The notes under the pieces: model-generated
The model's input: the letters and a program-made list of their open reading frames with translations, nothing else
What the model was told of the DNA's origin: nothing
Database searches by the model: none
Translations under genes and position numbers: made by a program
NCBI RefSeq assembly: GCF_007827815.1
Contig: NZ_VITH01000005.1
Location: forward strand, 62,001-126,000
Length of the DNA stretch: 64,000 nucleotides
Direction of reading: 5' to 3'
Source: Azospirillum brasilense
GTDB taxonomy: Bacteria > Pseudomonadota > Alphaproteobacteria > Azospirillales > Azospirillaceae
Part shown: positions 1 to 9,718 of the stretch, in pieces
How the letters are laid out: each line of letters opens with the position of its first letter
Numbering within the stretch: the stretch's first letter is position 1

Positions 1-1
1 C

Positions 2-214
2 TTCTTTCTGGAGCTGAAGACCAACGTCCTGGGCCACGACCGCGAGGCGATCCTCGCCGAGGTGCAGCGCGGCGAGGGCGAATGCGTCCGTGCCTACGAG
101 GAGGCCCTGGCCAAGGAGCTTCCCCTGCCGATCACCGCGGTGGCGGTGCAGCATCTCGACCGCATCCGCGCCGACCGCGACCGCATGACGCTGCTGCGCG
201 GCACCCCGGCCTGA
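2..214 (+). CDS. DUF2383 (PA2169-type) four-helix protein, C-terminal part
   Basis: Only the last 70 residues are inside the window; the reading frame is open from the left edge and ends in TGA. The pattern of a GHD motif, a glutamate-rich segment ending GEGECVRAYEEAL, then a short proline break and an arginine/aspartate-rich final helix matches the C-terminal half of the DUF2383 family, small helical-bundle proteins of unknown or stress-related function. The family assignment is from remembered sequence pattern only. It faces the DUF1289 gene convergently. Confidence 0.6.
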   Translation, partial: FFLELKTNVLGHDREAILAEVQRGEGECVRAYEEALAKELPLPITAVAVQHLDRIRADRDRMTLLRGTPA

Positions 215-238
215 CGCCGGAAAACACGCGAGGGACGG

Positions 239-445
239 TTACTCCGCGGCGGCGGCCTGACGCTTCTCCAGATCGGCCAGCAGGGCGCGCTTCTGGTCGG
301 CGTTCATGTGCTTCCAGCCGCGGATCTCCTCCAGCGTGCGCAGGCAGCCGATGCAATAGGCGCGGTCGGCGGTCAGCTTGCACACGCTGACGCAGGGAGA
401 CGGGACGATGGCGGCGGGGTCGGTTTGCGGAAGTCCGTCGGTCAT
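239..445 (-). CDS. DUF1289 family cysteine-motif protein
   Basis: A 68-residue protein if translation starts at the ATG giving MTDGLPQTDP; an upstream in-frame start would add ten residues. It carries the DUF1289 signature: SPCVSVCKL, then YCIGCLRTLEEI, then a tryptophan and a basic C-terminal helix. The four cysteines (two in CVSVC, two in CIGC) suggest a small metal-binding site. The family function is unknown. It is a single gene between two unrelated transcription units. Confidence 0.75.
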   Translation of the reverse strand: MTDGLPQTDPAAIVPSPCVSVCKLTADRAYCIGCLRTLEEIRGWKHMNADQKRALLADLEKRQAAAAE

Positions 446-543
446 ACCAAAGGCCAAAAGGAAACGGGACGGCACTGGGCCGTCCCGTCCTTACCATCCG
501 CTAGCGTCCGGTCTCAATCCCAAAGGCCTTTTGCCCGATCGTT

Positions 544-1077
544 TCAGTCGGAGATGTTGGGCGGATCGGGATCGTCCGACCAGTCGTCCTTCGGGGCCGG
601 GTAGCGCTCCAGCCACTTGCGGACCAGGGCGACGTGGCCGGCCTCCTCCTCCGCGAACTCGCGGGCGAGGCGGGCGACCTCCGGGTCCTTCGTCTCGGCG
701 GCGACCGAGGCGTAGTAGTTGTTGCCCTGATGCTCGCTCAACAGCGCCATCTTCAGCGCGTGGTGCGGTTTCATCAGGTAATGGGCGTTCTCGAAGGCCG
801 CGGACTCCGGGGACTCGGTGGTGGCGTCCCACTGGAATTCCCAGGGGGCGACCTTGGGCAGCGCGCCGAACTCCCGGGCGATCTGCTTCACCTCTTCGGC
901 GTGTTTGGCCGAGTAGGTGGACAGATCGCGGAACAGCTTGGCGACCTCCACATTGTTGTGGGCCTCCATGCTGTCGGCCAGCTCGGTGTAGCGCTCCGCC
1001 GCCTCGATCTCCAGGGCCAGCGCGTGGGCGAGGAACAGGCCGACGTTGGCGGCCCCGTTCAGCACTTTCGTCTTCAT
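544..1077 (-). CDS. Ferritin-like/rubrerythrin-type protein in the kor operon
   Basis: A 177-residue, almost wholly helical protein. Helix 1 has LALEIEAAERY, helix 3 has LLSEHQGNNYY and helix 4 has EEEAGHVALV, giving the E, E and ExxH ligands of a ferritin-like di-iron site. Helix 2 reads SAKHAEEV, so the glutamate normally three residues before this histidine is replaced by serine. The start codon overlaps the stop of the upstream korB by four bases (ATGA), so the two are almost certainly translationally coupled. A link to oxygen or peroxide protection of the Fe-S oxidoreductase is inference from the operon. Confidence 0.75.
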   Translation of the reverse strand: MKTKVLNGAANVGLFLAHALALEIEAAERYTELADSMEAHNNVEVAKLFRDLSTYSAKHAEEVKQIAREFGALPKVAPWEFQWDATTESPESAAFENAHYLMKPHHALKMALLSEHQGNNYYASVAAETKDPEVARLAREFAEEEAGHVALVRKWLERYPAPKDDWSDDPDPPNISD

Positions 1078-1916
1078 ACCGCGAACCCCTCTTCGATCTG
1101 GGCGATGCTGCGGGTGGCCGCCGATTCCGGCTGGAACGGACGGCGATTGCCAGCGAGGAAGATGCCGAGGCCGAACCCGTCGTCCTCGAGGACGGCGCGC
1201 ATCGCCTCGTTCGGGTCGTCCGTCGGCTCGCGGCCGTAGGGATGGACCGTGCTCTTCCAGTTGCGTTGCTCGGGGCGGAAGGTGACGCAGGGGGACAGGA
1301 TGTGGATGACCGAGAAGCCGGGGTGCCGCACGCCCTCCACGATCAGGCGCGCGACCTCGTTCGGGTTGTTGGAGAAGCCGCGGGCGACGAAGTTCGCGCC
1401 GCAGGCCAGCGCCAGGGCGACCGGCTGGATCGGGTTGACGCCCGGCCCTTCCGGGGTCAGCTTCGACTCGCACCAGTCGGCCTCGGTGGTCGGCGAGGCC
1501 TGACCCTTGGTCATGCCGTAGACCTGGTTGTCCATGACGATGTAGGTCATGTCGACGTTGCGGCGGCAGGCGTGCAGGAAGTGGTTGCCGCCGATCGAGA
1601 AGCCGTCGCCGTCGCCGCCGAAGATCAGCACGTTCAGCTCCGGCCGGGCCAGCTTCACGCCGGACGCCACGGCCAGCGAGCGGCCGTGCACCGTGTGGTA
1701 GCCGTAGACGCTGGTGTAGGCGGGGATGCGCGACGAGCAGCCGATGCCCGACACCACGACGGTGTCCTTGCGCTCCAGCCCCATGGTCGCCATGGCGCGG
1801 GTGATGCCGGCCAGCACGGAATAGTCGCCGCAGCCGGGGCACCAGATGGGCTTCACGTCGGATTTGTAGTCGCCGGGCAGCGGGCCCACGACATCGTCGG
1901 TCAGATGGGTATCCAT
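1074..1916 (-). CDS. korB: 2-oxoacid:ferredoxin oxidoreductase, beta subunit
   Basis: A 280-residue thiamine-diphosphate-binding subunit that decarboxylates a 2-oxoacid (probably 2-oxoglutarate) to acyl-CoA and passes electrons to ferredoxin. Visible motifs are WCPGCGDY near residue 26, the TPP/Mg motif beginning GGDGDGFSIGGNH and ending at the DNQVYGMTKGQ loop, and a second conserved cysteine segment GIGCSSR. The start at MDTHLTDDVV lies 20 bp after korA. It overlaps the ferritin-like gene by 4 bp. The substrate is inferred from the family; 2-oxoglutarate is likeliest in this lineage. Confidence 0.92.
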   Translation of the reverse strand: MDTHLTDDVVGPLPGDYKSDVKPIWCPGCGDYSVLAGITRAMATMGLERKDTVVVSGIGCSSRIPAYTSVYGYHTVHGRSLAVASGVKLARPELNVLIFGGDGDGFSIGGNHFLHACRRNVDMTYIVMDNQVYGMTKGQASPTTEADWCESKLTPEGPGVNPIQPVALALACGANFVARGFSNNPNEVARLIVEGVRHPGFSVIHILSPCVTFRPEQRNWKSTVHPYGREPTDDPNEAMRAVLEDDGFGLGIFLAGNRRPFQPESAATRSIAQIEEGFAV

Positions 1917-1936
1917 GGATTTCGTGCTCCGGCCGG

Positions 1937-3658
1937 TCAGATCAGGGAAAGAAGCGTCTCGTGCACCTCGCGGGCGCGGATCGGCAGCGGGCCGGGGCGG
2001 CTGAACACCGACACAGCGCCCGGCAGGTCGTAATGCCCGCGCAGGAACTTGTGGAACTGGGCGCCGTGCGTCTGCTCGACGACCAGGACCTTGGAGACAC
2101 CGTCCAGCGCCGCGGCCAGCTTGGCCGGCTGGACCGGGGAGATCAGGCGGATGGCGACCAGCCGGGCCTTGGTGCCGGCGGCCTCCAGCCGGCGCACCGC
2201 CTCGCGCGACGGGCCGGTGGCGGAGCCCCAGGTGACGACGGCGATCTCGCCCTCGCCCTCGACGTCGGCCCAGGCGTCGCCGTAGTCGTGGCTGGTCAGC
2301 TTGCGCAGGCGCTTGTCGAGCTGCTTCTGGTGGTCGGACGCCTGCGAGGACGGCAGGGCGTTCTCCGCATGCTCCAGACCGTCGGCGGTGTGCTCGCCGC
2401 CCGCCATGCCGGGGATGGCGGCGGGGGAGACACCCGATTCGGTGTTGGCGTAGCGCTTGTACGTCGCCTCGCCGCCGAGATCGGTCGCCAGCAGCCGGTT
2501 CGCCTTGTGGGGGGCGTCGGCCGGCTTGTCGACGATGGCGCGGGACTGGCCCATCGCCTGATCGGACAGCACGATGGCCGGGGTCTGCAGGGCCTCGGCC
2601 AGATGCACCGCCCACTGGGTGGTGAACAGGCAATCGGCGATGGAGGTCGGGCCGACCACCAGATGCGGGGCGTCGCCGTGCAGGCCGTAGACGGCGATGT
2701 TCAGGTCGGACTGTTCGGACTTGGTCGGGATGCCGGTGGACGGGCCGCCGCGCTGCACGTCGACGATCACCACCGGGGTCTCGGAGGCCACGCCCAGGCC
2801 GATGCATTCGGTCATCAGCGACAGGCCGGGGCCGGCGGTCGCGGTGATCGACGGCACGCCGCTGAAGGAGGCGCCCAGGCACATGGCGATGGAGGCCAGC
2901 TCATCCTCTGCCTGGACCAGCTTGCCTCCGGTCTTGGCGAGGTTGGGGGCCAGCCACTCCAGGATCTCGGTCGCCGGCGTGATCGGGTAGGCGGCGCAGA
3001 ACTTCACCCCGCCCTTCAGGGCGCCCAGCCCGGCGGCCTCGTTGCCGGAGATGTTCCAGCGGGTGGCGCCCTCCTTGTTGGGGGCGGCCAGCTCCAGGCC
3101 GAGGTTCCAGCCGGCGGCCTCCTTGGTTCCGGCGTCGATGCCGGCGTTGGACGCCTGGATGGCGGCGTCGCCCTTCTTGCCCAGCGCCTTCTGGATCACC
3201 GCGTCGATGCCGGCGCGCGGCAGGCCGACGATCGCCGCGACGGCGCCGAGGCCGACCATGTTGACGCGCCCGCTGGGGATGCGGCCGGCCAGTTCCTTGA
3301 TTGGCAGCTCGACCTGGCGGGCGCCGCTGGCGGCCAGGACCGCGGGCACCTCGCCCTGGCTGGGGTCGGTGATGATGACGCTCTTGTCCGACAGCGGAAG
3401 CTCGGCCGCGAAGCGCTCCACATTCTGCCAGTCGAAGGCGACGATCAGGTCGAAACGGTCCCCCGGACCGTGAACGGGCGTCGGCGACAGGCGAACGAGG
3501 GCGGCGGCCTCGCCGCCACGGATCTGCGGGCCGGTGGTCCGCGACATCAACCCGTACCATCCCACGTTGGCGGCGGCATCCAGCAGCATCTGTCCGGCGG
3601 TCATCGCGCCGGCGCCACCGCTGCCCACCAGGGCAATCGTGACCGAGTCCACTGTCAT
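1937..3658 (-). CDS. korA: 2-oxoacid:ferredoxin oxidoreductase, fused gamma/alpha subunit
   Basis: A 573-residue protein in which the gamma domain (about residues 1-190, starting with the GSGGAGAMTAGQ motif) is fused to the alpha domain (AAYPITPATEILEWLA near residue 220, then the QAEDELASIAMCLGASFSG and TSGPG-like TATAGPGLSLM segments). This is the usual architecture of two-subunit Kor enzymes. It works with KorB in oxidative decarboxylation of a 2-oxoacid with ferredoxin reduction, a reductive-TCA or low-oxygen TCA function. First gene of the korA-korB-ferritin operon; its promoter must lie in the 227 bp upstream. Confidence 0.92.
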   Translation of the reverse strand: MTVDSVTIALVGSGGAGAMTAGQMLLDAAANVGWYGLMSRTTGPQIRGGEAAALVRLSPTPVHGPGDRFDLIVAFDWQNVERFAAELPLSDKSVIITDPSQGEVPAVLAASGARQVELPIKELAGRIPSGRVNMVGLGAVAAIVGLPRAGIDAVIQKALGKKGDAAIQASNAGIDAGTKEAAGWNLGLELAAPNKEGATRWNISGNEAAGLGALKGGVKFCAAYPITPATEILEWLAPNLAKTGGKLVQAEDELASIAMCLGASFSGVPSITATAGPGLSLMTECIGLGVASETPVVIVDVQRGGPSTGIPTKSEQSDLNIAVYGLHGDAPHLVVGPTSIADCLFTTQWAVHLAEALQTPAIVLSDQAMGQSRAIVDKPADAPHKANRLLATDLGGEATYKRYANTESGVSPAAIPGMAGGEHTADGLEHAENALPSSQASDHQKQLDKRLRKLTSHDYGDAWADVEGEGEIAVVTWGSATGPSREAVRRLEAAGTKARLVAIRLISPVQPAKLAAALDGVSKVLVVEQTHGAQFHKFLRGHYDLPGAVSVFSRPGPLPIRAREVHETLLSLI

Positions 3659-3885
3659 TGGTTAATCCCTTGCGTCCGAATGTGAGTCGCCCGACGCCCG
3701 TACGGCTACGTCAGCATTGCGGAACAAGGGAATGATCTGGCGCAAATCGGACGAAAGACGCCACGATTTTGCGAAGTCGCGTTCTGAAATGGTCCGGTCA
3801 ATGTCTTGCCCGGCGACCGGCCGTCCCTTGGCGTCGATTGTCGCCGGGATTGTTTCTGGACCGGAACGGCGGGCGCCGTCGCACG

Positions 3886-4566
3886 CTACTCGCTGTAGCG
3901 TTCTTCCCGCCAGGGGTCGGCGTCATTGTGATAGCCGCGGACCTCCCAATAGCCGCGGCGGTCCTCCGCCAGGAACTCGATCCGCTTCACCCACTTGGCG
4001 CTCTTCCAGAAATAGAGCTTCGGCACGACGACTCGGACGGGGCCGCCATGGTCGCGGCTGATCGGCTGGCCCTCCCAGCCGGTGGCGAGCAGCGCGTCCT
4101 CCGCCGCGAAGGCCTCCAGCGGCAGGTTGGTGGTGTAGCCGTCGGAGGAATGGCAGAGGACGAAGCGCGCCTCCGGCCGGGGCTGGACGACCGACAGCAG
4201 GTGGCGGGTGGTCACGCCCTCCCATTGGTTGTCGTAGCGCGACCATGTGGTGACGCAATGGATGTCGGAGACGACGCGCTCCCGCGGCTGGGCCTGCAGG
4301 TCCGTCCAGTTCCAGGTGACGGGAGTGTCGACCAGCCCGTCCACCGCCAGGGTCCAGGTCGCCTCGGTCACCCGCGGCAGGAGGCCGAGATCGAGCACCG
4401 GCCAAGTTTCGACCAGACGCTGGCCGGGCGGCAGACGGTCGCGCGCCGGATCGGCGGTCTTTCCGGTCAGCCCCTGCCCCTCCCGCGCCCACTGCTCCTT
4501 GGTGGCGACCAGTTTGTCGCGGATCTGGCCATCCTGTGGGCCATCTTGAGAACTCTCGTCGGCCAT
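3886..4566 (-). CDS. Sulfite-oxidase-like molybdopterin oxidoreductase
   Basis: A 226-residue single-domain protein of the YuiH-type sulfite oxidase superfamily. The segment SDIHCVTTWS contains the conserved cysteine (C104) that would ligate molybdenum, followed by WEGVTTRHLL, a CHSSDGYTTNLPL segment and the DHGGPVRVVVPKLYFWKS segment typical of the family. No signal peptide or Tat motif is visible, unlike MsrP, so it is probably cytoplasmic. The substrate is unknown. The start MADESSQDG is preferred because the residues upstream of it are proline/arginine-rich and not family-like. Confidence 0.85.
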   Translation of the reverse strand: MADESSQDGPQDGQIRDKLVATKEQWAREGQGLTGKTADPARDRLPPGQRLVETWPVLDLGLLPRVTEATWTLAVDGLVDTPVTWNWTDLQAQPRERVVSDIHCVTTWSRYDNQWEGVTTRHLLSVVQPRPEARFVLCHSSDGYTTNLPLEAFAAEDALLATGWEGQPISRDHGGPVRVVVPKLYFWKSAKWVKRIEFLAEDRRGYWEVRGYHNDADPWREERYSE

Positions 4567-4819
4567 GGCGGTCCTCCGATGGGGTGGATCGGCAGCGATG
4601 TCCCTGGTGAGCGGTACGGATTTATGCATGGATGGGGGCTGGTGTCAGCGCCGATGCCGTGGTTTTCTGCGGTGCGAAAGGCTGATCCCCACCCTTTCCG
4701 TTTCATTTTTCCGCGGTTGTTCTGGAAATAGACGGTTTGGACGGTCCCCCTGCCCCTGTTCACGCCCTGCCTTGCTCTGATAGCATGTCCGCCATGCATG
4801 ATCTGCCCTATCACCGCCC

Positions 4820-6832
4820 ATGACCACCGTCCTTCCCGTCGCCCCGCACGCCGATGCGGCGCCTCTTGGGCTGGAGAAGGCCGGGTTGGCGAGCACCGGG
4901 GTGACGAGGGCCGGGTTGGAAATGACTGGGCTGGACATGGCTCCTGAGGATGCGGCCGGCTTGGCGTGGCTGGACGCGCTCGCCACGCCGCTGTGGCTGC
5001 TCCACCCCGATGGCCTGACCCTGTGGCTGAACGGCGCCGCCCGCGCGCTGATCGGCCTGGAACCCGGCGCGCCCGCCGCCGCCGTCCGGATCAGCCTGTC
5101 CAACCGCTTCCCCGCCGCGCTGGGGCAGGCCGCCGCGGGGCGGACGGTGGAGGTGCGGGCGGTCATCCACGCCCCTCTGGTCCTGCCGCTGGAGGTGGAC
5201 CTCCGGCTGGTTCCGGCGCCGCTCCCGAACGGGCTGATCCTGGCCGAAGCCCCCGCCGACAGCGGCGCCCGGCAGGAGATGATGCGGCTGAACGAGCAGC
5301 TCATCGCGTTGTCCTACGCCTATCCCGACATCCGCTTCGAGCTGCTGCGCGACGGCACCATCCTCGACTTCGCCGCCGCCAGCCCGGGCGACCTGAACGT
5401 TCCCGCCGAGCGCTTCCTGGCGCACCGCGTGCAGGAGGTTCTGCCCGATCCCGCCGCCGCGATGCTCGCCGCGGCGCTCGGCCGGCTGAACGAGGGGCAG
5501 ACGGTCATCGGTCTGGATTTCTCCCTGCCGCCGCCGCTTGGCCAGACGGGGGCCGGATCGGAGGGGAGCACCAAGTTCTTCGAGGCGCGGCTGGTCGCCC
5601 TGCCCGACAGCGACCGGGTGATGTGCAGCATCCGCAACGTCACCGAACGGGTGCTGGCGGAAAGCGCCGCCCGGCGCGCCCATCATCTGCTGTCCGACGC
5701 CATCGAATGCATCACCGAGGGTTTCGTGCTGTACGACGCCCAGGACCGGCTGGTGCTGTGCAACGGGCGCTATCGCGAGCTGTTTTCCGCCAACACCGAC
5801 CTCATCACGCCGGGGGCCCGGTTCGAGGAGGTGCTGCGCGGCGGGGTCGAGCGGGGCGTCTACCAAGTGCCGGACGGCGACCTGGAGGGTTGGATCGAGC
5901 GGCGGATCGCGCAGCACCGCGGCGCCGGCGCCCCCATGGAGGTGCAGCTTCACGACGGGCGCTGGATCCGCATCGAGGAATGGCGGACCCACGAGGGCGG
6001 GACCGTCGGCATCCGCGCCGACATCACCGACCTGAAGGGCCGCGAGGCCGAGCTGAGCGCCGCCCGCGACGAGGCCGAACAAGCCAACCAGCGCAAGTCC
6101 GACTATGTCCACCATCTGAGCCACGAACTGCGCACCCCGCTGAACGCCGTGCTCGGCTTCGCCCAGATCATCCACGACGAGATGATGGGGCCGAACAACC
6201 CGCGCTACCGCGAATATGCCGGCCAGATCGCGGCGGCCGGCGTCTATATGCTGGACCTCATCAACAACCTGCTCGACCTCGCGCGGATCGAGGCGGGGCG
6301 GATGGACCTGCATGAGGAGGCCTGCAACCTGTCGCTGCTGGTCGACCTGACCTTCGGCATGATGCAGCCGCGGGCCTGCGAGGCCGCGGTGGCGCTGTGC
6401 ATGGAAATTCCCGACGATCTGCCCAGCCTGCACGGCGACGCCTCGCAGATCCGGCAGATGCTGACCAACCTGATCGGCAACGCCATCAAGTTCTCGCCGC
6501 CCAAGGACGGGTGCGTGCGGGTGCGCGCGGAGCTGACGGAGGACGGCGGCATCGCGCTGACCGTCGCCGACAACGGCATCGGCATGCGGCCCGAACAAAT
6601 CCCGGTGGCGCTGGACGCCTTCGGGCAGGTGCATGGCCGCAACCAGGGTCATAACCACCAGGGCCGCGAGCGGGCGGCGGAGCGCGGCTCCGGCCTGGGC
6701 CTACCGCTGACCCGCGCGCTGATCGCGCTGCACGGCGGTGGTTTCCACATCGACAGCCGGGTCGGGGCCGGGACGACGGTGCGCCTGACCTTTCCGCCCT
6801 GCCGGGTCGGCGGGGGAATGCAACGTCTCTAA
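4820..6832 (+). CDS. Soluble multi-PAS sensor histidine kinase
   Basis: A 670-residue kinase with no transmembrane segment, so it senses a cytoplasmic signal. The order is a degenerate N-terminus, PAS-like domains at about 50-120, 155-280 and 290-405 (the last begins SDAIECITEGFVLYDAQDR), a HisKA domain with the phosphorylated histidine in HHLSHELRTPLNAV (about residue 434), and an ATPase domain with NLIGNAIKFS, DNGIGM and GSGLGLPL boxes. No receiver domain is attached and no response regulator gene adjoins it, so its partner is encoded elsewhere. It stands alone between two minus-strand genes. Confidence 0.88.
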   Translation: MTTVLPVAPHADAAPLGLEKAGLASTGVTRAGLEMTGLDMAPEDAAGLAWLDALATPLWLLHPDGLTLWLNGAARALIGLEPGAPAAAVRISLSNRFPAALGQAAAGRTVEVRAVIHAPLVLPLEVDLRLVPAPLPNGLILAEAPADSGARQEMMRLNEQLIALSYAYPDIRFELLRDGTILDFAAASPGDLNVPAERFLAHRVQEVLPDPAAAMLAAALGRLNEGQTVIGLDFSLPPPLGQTGAGSEGSTKFFEARLVALPDSDRVMCSIRNVTERVLAESAARRAHHLLSDAIECITEGFVLYDAQDRLVLCNGRYRELFSANTDLITPGARFEEVLRGGVERGVYQVPDGDLEGWIERRIAQHRGAGAPMEVQLHDGRWIRIEEWRTHEGGTVGIRADITDLKGREAELSAARDEAEQANQRKSDYVHHLSHELRTPLNAVLGFAQIIHDEMMGPNNPRYREYAGQIAAAGVYMLDLINNLLDLARIEAGRMDLHEEACNLSLLVDLTFGMMQPRACEAAVALCMEIPDDLPSLHGDASQIRQMLTNLIGNAIKFSPPKDGCVRVRAELTEDGGIALTVADNGIGMRPEQIPVALDAFGQVHGRNQGHNHQGRERAAERGSGLGLPLTRALIALHGGGFHIDSRVGAGTTVRLTFPPCRVGGGMQRL

Positions 6833-6986
6833 AAAGCGGGTTTTCAAAAACCGGAAACGGGTCCCCAAAACGCGCAACGGCCGCGCGCGCTGAAAGCGCG
6901 GCGGCCGTGAACCCACAAGACGATACCCGCAGGAAAAACGGGCGGCCTGTCGAGGCGCTTTGGCTTGGCCTTAAGCTGGCTTGGCC

Positions 6987-7550
6987 TCAGGCGGCCTTGC
7001 GCACGGCGGCGGCCTCGGAGAAGACCTTGACGACCTGCTCGACGAAGGCGGCCAGCTCGTCATGGCCCAGCGCCGTGATGGTCACGTTGTCCACCACCAG
7101 AGCCTCGTCGCTGATCTTGCCGCCGGCGGCTTCCAGCTCGGCGCGGACGGCCTCCGGAGCGGCCAGCGTGCGGCCCTTCAGCTTGCCCGGGATGGCCAGG
7201 AGCTGGATGCCCTGATCGATCGCGGCGATCGGCTTGCCGGCGTCCAGGAAGTGACCGACGATGCGGCGGGTGTGGGCGCTCTGCTGCAGCTTGGTGACGC
7301 TGCGCTCGCCACCCGGCAGCAGCAGCATGTCATAGTCGGCACCCAGAACCTCGCCGACCTGCTTGTCCACCGGGAAGTAATGGCCCCAGGACTTGCCGTG
7401 CCAGCCGTTCACCAGACCCTGTTCGGGAGAAATCGTACGAAGAGTAGCGCCGGTCTTGAGGAGAGCCCGTTGCGGCTCCGTCATCTCCAGTTCCTCAAAG
7501 CCGTTGGCGACGAGAATGGCAATGCTCTTTCCTGCGAGGGGTTGATCCAT
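6987..7550 (-). CDS. DJ-1/PfpI-fold protein lacking the catalytic cysteine
   Basis: A 187-residue protein with the DJ-1/PfpI fold: KSIAILVANGFEELEM at the N-terminus (including the usual glutamate), the DMLLLPGGERSV strand-loop, and the nucleophile elbow. The elbow reads AAIDQGIQLLA where active members have AICHG; both the cysteine and the following histidine are replaced (D112, Q113). Classical protease, chaperone or glyoxalase activity is therefore unlikely. The start giving MDQPLAG is chosen because AAAGGA lies nine bases upstream; an ATG six codons earlier overlaps that site. Function unknown. Confidence 0.85.
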   Translation of the reverse strand: MDQPLAGKSIAILVANGFEELEMTEPQRALLKTGATLRTISPEQGLVNGWHGKSWGHYFPVDKQVGEVLGADYDMLLLPGGERSVTKLQQSAHTRRIVGHFLDAGKPIAAIDQGIQLLAIPGKLKGRTLAAPEAVRAELEAAGGKISDEALVVDNVTITALGHDELAAFVEQVVKVFSEAAAVRKAA

Positions 7551-8251
7551 ACTGTCTTGTCCTTTCATCGTTCAACCAGAGTGCGCGGGCCATCGCCGAG
7601 AATGCGCCGACGGGGAAAAGAAACGGCGCACGCCGCGCAAGGCTTTGCGCGGCGATGGGACCCGCAGCCGGCCCTCGTCCGATGAGGTCCGGCGGGGGGG
7701 CAATTACGCCCCTGATCGGTTTGTGGTGAGCATGGAACACAAGTGGCGGCAACGAGGTCCCAAGTCAATGGCTTATTCCGCACTGCAACGCAGCTTCCCC
7801 ACCATCGGGCAGGGCAACCGACACGGCAATTTCGCGGTCGCGCTCAAGACTTAATCACGATTTCCCGATTATGACGGTTGGGATGGCGCAGGTCAGCCAT
7901 GCCGTCACGGCGCGGCTGTGACAACGAATGGTCGCGGAAACGGCGCCAGACAAAAAAGGCGGCGGACAAAAAGAAGCGGCCGGAGGCGGACCTCCGGCCG
8001 TTTGAAGTCGATAGCGTCAGCCGTTCGAAGAGATCCGGCTCGCACACCGGATCGGGAACCACCGGTCACCGGGGCGGCGGGCCGAGGCCAACCGTCCGGA
8101 GGATCGGCGCAAACCGGTCATACGGCCCGAGCCGGGGAGGCTGCCGCGATGGGCGGCCGTATGACCCTTTCACACTCTGCCGGGGCAAAGTGCTGTCTCG
8201 TCCGAGGCGGGCGCGTCCGGCGGATGGAACCGGACACACCCTGCGGTTGGA
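7551..8251. other. 700-bp intergenic region with hairpins, no convincing gene
   Basis: Possible frames here have no family resemblance and poor ribosome binding sites. The region contains the upstream DNA of the DJ-1-like gene, a probable terminator at 7967-8003 and a perfect 12-bp inverted repeat (8116-8127 with 8155-8166) close behind the aceA stop codon. The rest shows no recognised signal. Confidence 0.5.
7967..8003 (-). terminator. Probable intrinsic terminator of aceA
   Basis: A 13-bp stem (7974-7986 with 7991-8003, one G-U pair) closes a CGGA loop. Read on the minus strand it is followed by CTTCTTTTTG, a U-rich tail. It would give aceA a 3-prime untranslated region of about 250 nt. 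Confidence 0.5.
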
Positions 8252-9529
<1,278 letters not shown>

Positions 9530-9627
9530 GGTCGTTTTCCTTCTTTTCATCACCGTTGCGCTGCTTTTGAGCGCTTGCCCTGACAAAACAACTAAAACGA
9601 CCTTCGCTGCCTTGCAACATGCCCTTG

Positions 9628-9693
9628 TTTGTAAAAGGGTCTGTTTGTAAACTACCGTCAGAAAAGTTCTGTAAATCAGTAAATATTGTAAAT
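9628..9693. promoter_or_regulatory. Repeated TTTGTAAA-like operator sites between aceA and its regulator
   Basis: Four related 8-mers occur in the same orientation: TTTGTAAA at 9628 and 9644, TCTGTAAA at 9668 and ATTGTAAA at 9685, with steps of 16, 24 and 17 bp. RamB of actinobacteria binds related TTTGC-A-AA-type sequences, so these are the likely operators of the divergent regulator, controlling aceA and itself. The motif is seen directly; the binding protein is inferred. Confidence 0.55.
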
Positions 9694-9718
9694 CCGCCAA
9701 GCTGGAGTTCGGTCGGCC

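Noticed and set aside
378..2033. Long open frame opposite the kor genes (551 codons)
   Set aside because: It is arginine/glycine-rich with no family motif and lies antisense to clear korB/korA and ferritin-like genes; GC-rich DNA often leaves such frames open.
4811..6658. 615-codon frame antisense to the histidine kinase
   Set aside because: Composition is typical of an antisense shadow (Arg, Gln, Gly, His rich) and it fully overlaps an intact kinase gene.
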